The notes under the pieces: model-generated | The model's database searches: none | Seen by the model: only the letters and a program-made list of their open reading frames with translations | What the model was told of the DNA's origin: nothing | Position numbers and translations under genes: made by a program | Assembly (NCBI GenBank): GCA_937952305.1 | Contig: CALFZO010000096.1 | Location: forward strand, 39,657-103,656 | DNA length: 64,000 bases | Direction of reading: 5' to 3' | Origin: an uncultured Anaerolineales bacterium | Lineage (GTDB): Bacteria; Chloroflexota; Anaerolineae; Anaerolineales; UBA6663 | Shown: piece by piece, positions 25,719 through 33,491 of the stretch | Numbering within the stretch: the first letter of the stretch is position 1 | How the letters are laid out: each line of letters opens with the position of its first letter

Positions 25719-25965
25719 TTAGTCTTTTCGTCCGATGATGCAGCCGGCGCGCGTGCCGCGCCGGTTGGCGAAGGCCCAGGCCCGCTCGCCGAGCAGGTCC
25801 AGCGACAGGATCGCCCACCTGCGCCACCACTCGCTGGCCGCCCGCAGCCCGCGGTAAGCCTCGGCGAACAGCGCGCGCTTGACCGGGCCGGGCAGCGAGC
25901 CCGGGATCGCGTCGAACGCGCCGGGCGGGCCGCCGCCGAAGCGCGCCGGAACGGCGGCGGGGGCG
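25719..25965 (-). pseudogene. coding-like small ORF without a recognisable start
   Basis: Between the aminotransferase stop and the aldolase start, one minus-strand frame has strong coding character: G or C at almost every third position, and a sensible composition including FAEAYRGLRAASEWWRRW and LDLLGERAWAFANRRG. It ends at the TAA at 25719. I find no ATG, GTG or TTG in that frame after the aminotransferase stop; the frame stays open into the aminotransferase. It is either a C-terminal remnant of a lost gene or a small protein made by an unusual start or frameshift. No family recognised. Confidence 0.45.
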
Positions 25966-27300
25966 TTACAACAGGCCGGCGGCCTGTTCCGCCTGCGTGA
26001 CCGCGTGCTCGAAGATCTCCAGGCCGGCGTCGATCTCGGCCGTGCTGACGCACAGCGGCGGCGTGATGCGGATGGTGTTGCGTCCGCAGCCCAGCAGCAG
26101 CAGGCCGTGCTCAAAGCCGGCGTGGACGACGTGGTTGCGGATATCGGGCGCGCGCTCCTTCGTGCCCTTGTCCTTGACGAACTCCACGCCGATCATCAGG
26201 CCGGCGCCGCGCACATCGCCCAGGCTGGGATGGCGGGCCTTCATCTCTTCCAGGATATCCAGCGCGTAGCGGCCGACCTCGCCGGCGTTCTCCATGTAGC
26301 CGGACTCGATCAGGCGGATGGTCTCCAGCGCGGCCGCGCACGAGAGCGGGTTGCCGCCGTAAGTGTTGCCGTGCGCCCCGGCCGGCCAGGTCATGATGGA
26401 CTGGCGCGCGATCATGGCGCCCAGCGGCATGCCGGAGGCGATGCCCTTGGCGATGCAGACGATATCCGGCTCCACGCCCCAATGCTGGATGGCCCACCAC
26501 TTGCCGGTGCGCCCCATCCCGCTCTGGACCTCGTCCGCGATCAGCAGGATGCCGTACTTGTCGCACAGCTGGCGCAGGCGCGGGAAGAACGAGTCCGGCG
26601 GGATGATGTAGCCGCCCTCGCCCTGGATCGGCTCGATCAGGAAGGCGGCCACCTCGTCGGCCGGCACCTCGTACGCGAAGATCACGTCCTCGAGGTAGTT
26701 GATGACGGCGTCGCCATAGTCGCTGCGCGAGGCGTCGAACTGCAGGCGCGGCCGGTAGACGTTGGGGAAGGGCACGTGGGTGACGCCGGGCAGCGCCGGC
26801 GGGAAGCCGCGCCGCTGGACGGCCTTGGAGGCCGTGAAGGCCAGCGCGCCGAGCGTCCGGCCGTGGAAGCCGCCGTGGAAACCGATGAAGCGCGGCCGCT
26901 TGGTATAGAAGCGCGCCAGTTTAAGCGCGGCCTCGACCGACTCGGTGCCGGAGTTGGTCATGAAACACAGCGCGTCCTCTTTGAACGGCGCGATCTCGTC
27001 CAGTTTCTCGCCCAGCGCCGCCCACTTCTCGTGGTAGAAGTCGGACGAGATGTGGATGAACTTCTCGGCCTGCTGCTGGATGGCCTGCACCACGTCCGGG
27101 TGGCTATGGCCGGTGGAACAGACGGCGATGCCGGCGGCGAAATCCAGGTAGCGGTTGCCGTCCACATCCCACACTTCGGTGCCGCGCCCGTGATCCATGA
27201 CGAAGGGGTAATCGCGCGGATAGGAGGGTGAGATGAACTTGGCGTCGCGCTCCAGGATGGCTTGGGCCATGGGGCCGGGGACGTTGAGTTTGGTGACCAT
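25966..27300 (-). CDS. class III PLP-dependent aminotransferase
   Basis: The 444-residue protein starts MVTKLNVPGP (27300). Fold type I, class III signatures are present: HGRGTEVWDVDGNRYLDFA, LIADEVQSGMGRTGKWW, and the PLP Lys in CIAKGIASGMPLG. It is in the acetylornithine / 4-aminobutyrate / broad-specificity amino-acid racemase group; the DYPFVMDHGRG opening is more like the archaeal/Chloroflexota GabT-like branch than ArgD. There is no strong Shine-Dalgarno before the start. It sits between ROK kinase and aldolase genes, which hints at catabolism of an amino compound. Confidence 0.92.
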   Translation of the reverse strand: MVTKLNVPGPMAQAILERDAKFISPSYPRDYPFVMDHGRGTEVWDVDGNRYLDFAAGIAVCSTGHSHPDVVQAIQQQAEKFIHISSDFYHEKWAALGEKLDEIAPFKEDALCFMTNSGTESVEAALKLARFYTKRPRFIGFHGGFHGRTLGALAFTASKAVQRRGFPPALPGVTHVPFPNVYRPRLQFDASRSDYGDAVINYLEDVIFAYEVPADEVAAFLIEPIQGEGGYIIPPDSFFPRLRQLCDKYGILLIADEVQSGMGRTGKWWAIQHWGVEPDIVCIAKGIASGMPLGAMIARQSIMTWPAGAHGNTYGGNPLSCAAALETIRLIESGYMENAGEVGRYALDILEEMKARHPSLGDVRGAGLMIGVEFVKDKGTKERAPDIRNHVVHAGFEHGLLLLGCGRNTIRITPPLCVSTAEIDAGLEIFEHAVTQAEQAAGLL

Positions 27301-27423
27301 AGCATTTCTCGACTTGTATGAACCGGGGTGCCAGGGCGCGGAAAAGCTCGGGAACCGGGGCACGCCCCGACCGTCGGCTTGCGCCTGTTTCAATGCCAAA
27401 GTTATCGCCAGCAGGGGCGGCCG

Positions 27424-28413
27424 TTACCGGTCGGGCACGACAAGCGTGCGCGATTCTTCCATCGCCAGGGCGCCGGCCCCCACCAGGCCCGCGTCGTCGC
27501 CCAGGGCGGCCGGCACCACCGGGCAATCGCGCCAGTAGAGCGGGTCCATGGCATGGCGGCGCAGCGCCGCGCGCACCGGCTCCAGCAGCAGGTCGCCCAC
27601 CAGGGAAACGCCGCCGCCCAGGATGACGATGGACGGGTTGAGCAGATGGAGGAAGCTGGCCAGCGCCCGGCCAATGTGCTGCCCGGCTTCGGCCAGCAGA
27701 GATTGCGCGAAGGCGTCGCCCTCGCGGGCCGCCAGGCCGATCTGGGCCGTGGTGAGCGAGGTCGGGTCCGCGCCGGCCAGTTGGCGCAGCCGTGAGTCGG
27801 CGCCCGCGCCGGCGGCCAGTTGGGCGGCGGCGCGGCGCGCGATAGCGGGTCCGGCGGCCACCGCTTCTAGGCAGCCGCGCTGTCCGCACCCGCACAGCGG
27901 ACCCTCGGGGTCCAGGTTGAGATGGCCGACTTCGGCGGCCAGCCCGCGCGCGCCCAGGAGCAGGCGGTTGCCGATCACAACGCCGCCGCCGATGCCGGTG
28001 CTGACCGTCAGGTAGAGCACGTCCCGGTGGCCGCGGCCGGCGCCGAACTTCCACTCGCCGAGCGCGGCCAGGTTGGCGTCGTTGCCCAGGAACACGGGCC
28101 GGCCCAGCCGGGTCTGCATGATGCGCTGCAGCGGCAGGTTCTTCCAGCCCGGGATGTTGGTGATGTTGATCACCTCGCCCGTGAACGGGTCCACCGGGCC
28201 GGGGATGCCCAGACCGATCGCGGCCACGCCGGCCAGGTCAGGGGACACCTCGCGGATCGCCTGCTCCAGCCGGTCGAGCACGCCTTCGGCGTCGCCGCCG
28301 GCCTGGGTCGGGATCTTCAGTTTTGCGTCAGGGATGGAACTCTGGCCGATAAAGCGGGCGGCGCGCAGGCTGGTGCCGCCCACGTCCACGCCTATATAGA
28401 CTGAGTCGGTCAT
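27424..28413 (-). CDS. ROK-family sugar kinase (glucokinase-like)
   Basis: The 329-residue protein has the phosphate loop GVDVGGTSLR near the N-terminus, the catalytic Asp in LGNDANLAALGEW and the ROK zinc/signature region GLAAEVGHLNLDP with CGCGQRGCLE. The GHLNLDP rather than a repressor N-terminal HTH shows it is an enzyme, not a NagC-type regulator. The substrate is probably glucose or N-acetylmannosamine. No ribosome-binding site is visible; see the -10 element 7 bp upstream. Confidence 0.93.
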   Translation of the reverse strand: MTDSVYIGVDVGGTSLRAARFIGQSSIPDAKLKIPTQAGGDAEGVLDRLEQAIREVSPDLAGVAAIGLGIPGPVDPFTGEVINITNIPGWKNLPLQRIMQTRLGRPVFLGNDANLAALGEWKFGAGRGHRDVLYLTVSTGIGGGVVIGNRLLLGARGLAAEVGHLNLDPEGPLCGCGQRGCLEAVAAGPAIARRAAAQLAAGAGADSRLRQLAGADPTSLTTAQIGLAAREGDAFAQSLLAEAGQHIGRALASFLHLLNPSIVILGGGVSLVGDLLLEPVRAALRRHAMDPLYWRDCPVVPAALGDDAGLVGAGALAMEESRTLVVPDR

Positions 28414-28419
28414 AACCGC

Positions 28420-28425
28420 ATTGTA
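28420..28425 (-). promoter_or_regulatory. extended -10 element, probably leaderless transcript
   Basis: TGTTACAAT (extended -10; TACAAT at 28425-28420) ends 6 bp before the ROK kinase ATG. Transcription should start at or next to the A of the ATG. No good -35 is present. Confidence 0.5.
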
Positions 28426-28579
28426 ACATGCCGCTTGTGCCGGCCAGGCCGCCGCGGCCGGCCCTGCACCCTTGGTGTTGAAGCCGCGGACGCGCAGCCA
28501 GCGGCCGGTCTTAAGCGGCGGCTGGCGTCTTGTGAAGAATGCTCAATTGCACCGGCCAAAGTTTAGGAGTTGCGATTGA

Positions 28580-28609
28580 TTGACAACGGGCCTGTTGCCG
28601 TGCTAGACT
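28580..28609 (+). promoter_or_regulatory. glnA promoter
   Basis: TTGACA (28580-28585), 18-bp spacer and TAGACT (28604-28609) with a TG two bases upstream of the -10. It implies a leader of about 115 nt. The rest of the 317-bp gap upstream of glnA (28414-28579) shows no ORF. Confidence 0.75.
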
Positions 28610-28629
28610 TTCGCCCGTAGTCACAACCA

Positions 28630-28689
28630 GATAATGCTTTTGGGCCACGAAGCCCCCACCGACAGTTTTCCGTCGGGCGGGGGCTTTTT
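28630..28689 (+). promoter_or_regulatory. glnA leader element ending in an intrinsic terminator
   Basis: GATAATGC is followed by TGGGCC and then an AGCCCCC-A-CCGAC / GTCGG-GC-GGGGGCT stem (28651-28685) with TTTTT. A terminator between promoter and gene means transcription attenuation. The GATARYGC...TGGGCC core recurs in the leaders at 33399 and 34930. Confidence 0.65.
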
Positions 28690-28730
28690 CTGTGTTCTCA
28701 CAAGCACTTCTTCCAAGGAGGCAGTCTCGT

Positions 28731-30164
28731 ATGGCAGCAAAACCCACCACGCCCAAGGAGGTCCTCGAATTCGCCAAAGCGAATGGCGCTAAATTCGTCG
28801 ACTTCAAGTTCGTGGACTTGCCCGGCACCTGGCAGCACTTCAGCGCCGGCATCCAGGAGCTGGATGAGGATCTGTTCGCCGAAGGTATCGGCTTCGACGG
28901 CTCGTCCATCCGCGGCTTCCAGGCCATCCATGAGAGCGACATGCTGCTCTTCCCGGATCCGGTCACGGCCGTGATGGACCCGTTCACGGCGGTCCCGACG
29001 CTCAGCCTGGTGTGCAACGTGCGCGATCCGCTCACCGGCGAGGCCTACTCGCGCGACCCGCGCTACATCGCTCAGAAAGCAGTGGCGCACCTCAAGGCCA
29101 GCGGGCTTGGCGATGTCTCCTACTGGGGCCCGGAGGCCGAGTTCTTCGTCTTCGACCACGTCAGCTTCGCCCAGGACGAGTACGCCGCCCACTACAAGAT
29201 CGACTCGGGCGAAGGCATCTGGAACTCCGGCACCAACGAGCCGGCGCAGGTGCCCAATCTGGGCCATCGCCCGCGCTGGAAAGAGGGCTACTTCCCGGTT
29301 TCGCCCGCCGACACCCTCCAGGACCTGCGCTCGGAGATGGTGCTGACGATGGAAGCCGCCGGCATCCCGGTGGAAGTGCACCATCACGAGGTGGCCACCG
29401 CCGGCCAGTGCGAGATCGACATGCGCTTCAGCGATCTGCTGACCATGGCCGACAACTTGCTGATGTACAAGTACATCGTCAAGAACGTCGCCCTGAAGCA
29501 CGGCAAGACGGCCACCTTCATGCCCAAGCCGATCTGGGGCGACAATGGTTCGGGCATGCACGTCCACCAGTCCATCTGGAAGGGCGGCGCCAACCTGTTC
29601 TATGACAAGGACGGCTACGCGCTGCTGTCGCAGATGGCCAAGTACTACATCGGCGGCCTGCTCAGGCACGCCCCGGCGCTGCTGGCGATCGTGGCGCCCA
29701 CGGTGAACTCCTACCACCGCCTGGTGCCTGGCTTCGAGGCACCGGTCAACATCGCCTACTCCCGCCGGAATCGCTCGGCCGCGGTCCGCATCCCGATGTA
29801 CTCCAACAATCCCAAGTCCAAGCGCCTGGAGTTCCGGTGCCCGGACCCGTCCACCAACCCGTACCTGGCCTTCTCGGCCATGCTGCTGGCCGGCCTGGAC
29901 GGCATCGAGAACAAGATCGACCCCGGCGAGCCCGCCGACTTCGACATTTTCGAGGCGCACGGCACGACCAAGATCAAGCAGGTGCCCGGCTCGCTGAGCG
30001 AGTCGATCGCCGCGCTGGAAGCTGACCATGCCTTCCTGCTGAAGGGCGGCGTCTTCACGCCCGACGTGATTGAGACCTGGGTCAGCATGAAGCGGACCAA
30101 GGAGATCGACCCGATCCGCCTGCGCCCGCACCCGTACGAGTTCTACCTGTACTACGACGCCTAA
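28731..30164 (+). CDS. glnA: type I glutamine synthetase
   Basis: The 477-residue protein starts at ATG 28731 (AAGGAGG, 9 bp). It has GSI signatures: FDGSSIRGF near residue 53, WGPEAEFFVFD, the ATP-binding KPIWGDNGSGMHVHQS, and NRSAAVRIP. It makes glutamine from glutamate, ammonia and ATP. At the place where adenylylated GSI-beta enzymes carry NLYDLP it reads HGTTKIKQVPGSL, with no Tyr, so control by GlnE-type adenylylation is unlikely. Control is more likely at its leader attenuator. Confidence 0.98.
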   Translation: MAAKPTTPKEVLEFAKANGAKFVDFKFVDLPGTWQHFSAGIQELDEDLFAEGIGFDGSSIRGFQAIHESDMLLFPDPVTAVMDPFTAVPTLSLVCNVRDPLTGEAYSRDPRYIAQKAVAHLKASGLGDVSYWGPEAEFFVFDHVSFAQDEYAAHYKIDSGEGIWNSGTNEPAQVPNLGHRPRWKEGYFPVSPADTLQDLRSEMVLTMEAAGIPVEVHHHEVATAGQCEIDMRFSDLLTMADNLLMYKYIVKNVALKHGKTATFMPKPIWGDNGSGMHVHQSIWKGGANLFYDKDGYALLSQMAKYYIGGLLRHAPALLAIVAPTVNSYHRLVPGFEAPVNIAYSRRNRSAAVRIPMYSNNPKSKRLEFRCPDPSTNPYLAFSAMLLAGLDGIENKIDPGEPADFDIFEAHGTTKIKQVPGSLSESIAALEADHAFLLKGGVFTPDVIETWVSMKRTKEIDPIRLRPHPYEFYLYYDA

Positions 30165-30194
30165 AGCCCGTCCGGCGTCCCTTTCGCCTGCAGC

Positions 30195-30243
30195 AGCCCT
30201 CGGCCATGCCCGTGTGCAAACGCGAGCGGCGTGGCCGGGGGCT
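30195..30243 (+). terminator. terminator after glnA
   Basis: A 16-bp stem (AGCCCTCGGCCATGCC / GGCGTGGCCGGGGGCT, three G.U pairs) with a 17-nt loop, followed by TGTGTT. Confidence 0.7.
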
Positions 30244-30279
30244 TGTGTTAACCCGCGGGTGATTGGAGAATAGGGCCGT

Positions 30280-32589
30280 ATGACCACGCCGGAGTTCCAC
30301 TCCCCGCCGAACCTGCCCGTGGATTGGCCGGCCGCGCTGGACCTGCTGCGCGATGCCGGGGCGCGCATCAACCGCCTCGGCCCGGATACGTCGCTGGGGG
30401 AGGCGCTGCAGCTGATCGCCGAGACGGCCGTCAAGCTGATTGCGCCGGGGGCGGCCGCCGTCATCTACACCTACGACGCGGCTGCCGGCGCCTTCGACCC
30501 GGCCTCGCGGGTGGCCGCCGGCGAGGCGGCGCCGCTGGTCGGCGACGTGCCGCGGCCGGACGGCGTCGGCGCCACGGCGCTGCGCCAGCGCAGCCGGGTG
30601 CTGTCCTACGAGAGCGGCCTGCCGTTCCACCCGCTCAAATATCAGGCCGGCATCCGCACCGCCGCTTGCTATCCGCTGCTGGTGCAGGATCACCCGGTGG
30701 GCGCCCTGTACATTGACCTGCGCGCCGACCGGCGCTTCAGCGACGACGAGCTGCGTCTGCTGGATACGTTCGTGCAGCTTTCGGCGGTGGCGATCTACAA
30801 CACCCGCCAGTTCGAGGGCATCAACCGCGCCTTGCAGCGCAAGGTCGACGAGCTCGAGCGCTTGCGCCGGGCGGATCGCGTCATCAGTTCCCGGCCCAGC
30901 CTGGACGAGACGCTGGGCGAGATCCTCAACAGCGCGCTGGCCCTGAGCGGGGCCGAGTACGGGTCGCTGCGCCTGCTCGACCGGCGCAGCGGGCTGCTGC
31001 GGCTGGCGGCCTCCCAGCCGCGCGAGTCGTTCGAGCCCGAGACGGGGTTTTCGGTGGACGAGGGCGGCAGCATCATGGGCTGGGTCGCCGCCCGGCGCCA
31101 ATCCCTGCGGATTGAAGATCTGCGCGCCGCGCCGTGGAACGCCATCTACCGGACTCTCCACCCGGAGCACGAAATGCGCTCCGAGCTGGCCGTGCCGCTG
31201 CCGGGGCCGGGCGAGGGAGTGGAAGGCGTGCTCAACGTCGAGAGCCCGCGCCTGGCCGCCTTTGACGCCGACCACCAGCGCGTCCTGGAGGCGCTGGCCA
31301 CGCAGGCCAGCATCGCCCTGCAAGAGGCGCGGCTGTTGGCGACGATGGAGGCGCTGACCGGCCAGCTGCTCAGCCGCTCGTCCAACGCGCTGCTGGAGCT
31401 GCTCATCCAGCGCACGTGCGAGCTGCTCAACGTGCCCAACAGCGTCGTCTGGGAGCTGGACGCCGGCGAACCCGGCTGGTTCCAGCTGCGCGCCGCCAAC
31501 ATCGCCGAGCCCGGCGATTACCGGGTGCCGGTGGTGGGCAGCCTGCTGGGCGAGGCGCTGCGCGCCGGCCGGCCCGTCTACAGCGCCAACCTGGCCGAAG
31601 ACGCGCGCGTCCAGCGGCCCAAGCTCACCCAGCGCATGGGCTGGGTCAGCGGAATGGTGGCGCCGCTGGCCGGGCGCGACGGCACGCCGCTGGGCGCTTT
31701 CGGCGTCTACACGACCATGCCGCGCGCCTTCAGCGATTGGGAGACGCGCCTGCTGGCCGCCCTGGCCAACCACGCCGCGGTCGCTTTTCAGCAGGCCGAG
31801 GCGTTGGCCCAGCTCAAACAGGCGCAGGAGCGTCAGGCCGTGGCCGAGACCTTCGCCGTGCTGGGTGATGTGGCCGCCAACCTGCTGCACCGGGTGAACA
31901 ACCTGGTCGGCGTGATCCCGCAGCTGGCCCAGGGCATCGCCGAGAAGCGCCCGGATCTGGCCGGCGACCCGGCCGTCGCCAAGAAGCTGGCCGATATCGA
32001 AGCCAGTGCGCGCGCGGCCATGACCGCGGCGCGCGAGACCTTTGCTTTTCTGCGGCCGTTCCAGATGGGGCCGGTCAGCGTCAAGCGCTGTTATCAGACC
32101 GCCTTGGCGCGCCTCACCCGGCCGGACCACGTCCGCGTGACGGCCGCCGGGCTCTCGGCGCTGCCGCCGGTGCAGGCCGGCGAGGAACAACTGCGCTGGG
32201 TGCTCGTCAACCTGATGGATAACGCCGTCGACGCGCTCGGCGAGAACCCGGGCGAGATCCGGCTGCGCGGCCGGGTGGTGGCCGACGTGCTCGACGCCCG
32301 GCGTCGCTGGGTGGAACTGACGCTGGCGGACACCGGCCCCGGCGTGCCGCCGGAGCAGCGTGAGCGCATCTTTGACGCTACGTTCTCCACGAAGAACTCC
32401 GGCCGCAAGCTGGGCTTCGGCTTGTGGTGGGTCAAGTCCTGGATCCAGCGTTTCGGCGGCAGCATCGCGCTGGCTGAGTCGGCGCTGGCCGGCAGCCCGG
32501 CCTCGCCGGGATGCACTTTCATTATCCGGCTGCCCTTGGCCGAAACGGACGCGCTACCGTCCGCCGGCCGCGCAGCCGAGCAAGGGTAG
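30280..32589 (+). CDS. soluble three-GAF sensor histidine kinase
   Basis: The 769-residue protein has no membrane segment. Three GAF domains lie at about residues 40-180, 205-350 and 365-510, followed by a dimerisation helix pair and HATPase_c (NLMDNAVDALGENPGEI, DTGPGVPPEQ, KLGFGLWWVKSW). The likely phospho-accepting site is in VAANLLHRVNNLVGVI, a HRVNN box rather than the standard HExxxP. The G2 box is FGLWW. Start ATG 30280 has GGAG upstream. It precedes a NarL-type regulator by 7 bp, so the two are a pair. Position next to glnA suggests, but does not prove, nitrogen or redox sensing. Confidence 0.92.
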   Translation: MTTPEFHSPPNLPVDWPAALDLLRDAGARINRLGPDTSLGEALQLIAETAVKLIAPGAAAVIYTYDAAAGAFDPASRVAAGEAAPLVGDVPRPDGVGATALRQRSRVLSYESGLPFHPLKYQAGIRTAACYPLLVQDHPVGALYIDLRADRRFSDDELRLLDTFVQLSAVAIYNTRQFEGINRALQRKVDELERLRRADRVISSRPSLDETLGEILNSALALSGAEYGSLRLLDRRSGLLRLAASQPRESFEPETGFSVDEGGSIMGWVAARRQSLRIEDLRAAPWNAIYRTLHPEHEMRSELAVPLPGPGEGVEGVLNVESPRLAAFDADHQRVLEALATQASIALQEARLLATMEALTGQLLSRSSNALLELLIQRTCELLNVPNSVVWELDAGEPGWFQLRAANIAEPGDYRVPVVGSLLGEALRAGRPVYSANLAEDARVQRPKLTQRMGWVSGMVAPLAGRDGTPLGAFGVYTTMPRAFSDWETRLLAALANHAAVAFQQAEALAQLKQAQERQAVAETFAVLGDVAANLLHRVNNLVGVIPQLAQGIAEKRPDLAGDPAVAKKLADIEASARAAMTAARETFAFLRPFQMGPVSVKRCYQTALARLTRPDHVRVTAAGLSALPPVQAGEEQLRWVLVNLMDNAVDALGENPGEIRLRGRVVADVLDARRRWVELTLADTGPGVPPEQRERIFDATFSTKNSGRKLGFGLWWVKSWIQRFGGSIALAESALAGSPASPGCTFIIRLPLAETDALPSAGRAAEQG

Positions 32590-32596
32590 GGTACCG

Positions 32597-33253
32597 ATGG
32601 ATCCGATACATGTGTTGGTGGTCGAGGATAACGCGCAGTGGCGGGACCTGTACCAGGAATTGCTGGCGGCGCCCGAATACGATCTGCAGTTCGCCAGCAG
32701 CTACGCGGAGGCGCGCGGCGAGCTGCAGCGCGGCACGTTTGCGGTGGCCATCATCGATCTCAACCTGGCCAGCTCCGAGGCGCGCCAGGAGAACCGCGAT
32801 GGTTACCGGCTGCTGCAGGCGGCGCGCCAGCGCAACTTGCCCACGCTGGTGGTCAGCGGCATGGACGAGCCGGAGGAAGTGGACCGCGCCTATGAGGAGC
32901 ACGGCGTCTATGCCTTCATCGAGAAAGCGCTCTTCGACCGGCGCGCCTTCGCGCGGCTGGTGGGTGAGGCCGTGCGGGCCGGCGTCACGCCGGCGCTGGA
33001 CTTCAAGTCGTCGTCGCGGCTGGCCGACCTGACCGAGCGTGAGCGCGAGGTGCTTGGCCTGATGGTGCAGGGCTACACCAACCGCCAGATCGGCGAAGTC
33101 CTGCTGATCACGCCCAACACCGTCAAGAAGCACGTCGATCATATCCTGCAGAAGCTGCGCGTCAGCAATCGCGCGGGCGCGGTGGCGGCGGCGCTGCAGT
33201 CCGGCCTGCCGCCAGCTCGGCCGGCCGGCGCCGAGCCGGAGGCCAGCCCTTGA
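32597..33253 (+). CDS. NarL/LuxR-family response regulator
   Basis: The 218-residue protein has a receiver domain (EDN at 10-12, phospho-acceptor Asp54 in AIIDLNL) and a LuxR-type HTH (LTEREREVLGLMVQGYTNRQIGEVL, then TVKKHVDHILQKL). The usual Lys near the end of the receiver is in FIEKALFD. ATG 32597 lies 7 bp after the kinase stop; the longer upstream frame belongs to the kinase overlap. A Pro/Ala-rich tail follows. Confidence 0.94.
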   Translation: MDPIHVLVVEDNAQWRDLYQELLAAPEYDLQFASSYAEARGELQRGTFAVAIIDLNLASSEARQENRDGYRLLQAARQRNLPTLVVSGMDEPEEVDRAYEEHGVYAFIEKALFDRRAFARLVGEAVRAGVTPALDFKSSSRLADLTEREREVLGLMVQGYTNRQIGEVLLITPNTVKKHVDHILQKLRVSNRAGAVAAALQSGLPPARPAGAEPEASP

Positions 33254-33281
33254 GACCGCTCGGGTTGTGCGGACTGCCAAA

Positions 33282-33353
33282 AAAAGCGGCCCCTCCGTCT
33301 GCGGCAAGATGGCCTGTTCGGGTCTTGTGAGCGGGTGGCGCGCGCCCTATGCT
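33282..33353 (+). promoter_or_regulatory. upstream element and promoter of the ArsB/NhaD-type permease
   Basis: AAAAGCGGCCCC (33282-33293), AAGATGGCC (33306-33314), then TTGTGA (33325-33330), 17-bp spacer, TATGCT (33348-33353). The same blocks occur before amt with equal spacing from AAGATGGCC to the -35 (10 bp). They look like binding sites of one activator or repressor. Confidence 0.6.
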
Positions 33354-33398
33354 GGGCCCAGATCGCGGGCGGCTTGGGCAGCGCCGGCGAGCTAACTC

Positions 33399-33467
33399 GA
33401 TAACGCCTCCCTGATGGGAAGTGGGCCAAGACGCCCCACGGTCTGTTCCGGCAGACCGTGGGGCGTC
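33399..33467 (+). promoter_or_regulatory. structured leader of the ArsB/NhaD-type permease
   Basis: GATAACGC, a CTCCC-TGAT-GGGA hairpin, GTGGGCCAA, then a perfect 16-bp stem (GACGCCCCACGGTCTG / CAGACCGTGGGGCGTC, 33430-33467) with loop TTCCGG. No T-run follows. The order and sequence match the amt leader. Confidence 0.65.
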
Positions 33468-33491
33468 GTGCGTTACCAAAGGAAAGCCGCC

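Noticed and set aside
30082..32190. 702-codon minus-strand frame opposite the GAF kinase
   Set aside because: Antisense shadow; its amino-acid composition (many Arg, Gln, His, Gly) is typical of mirrored GC-rich codons.
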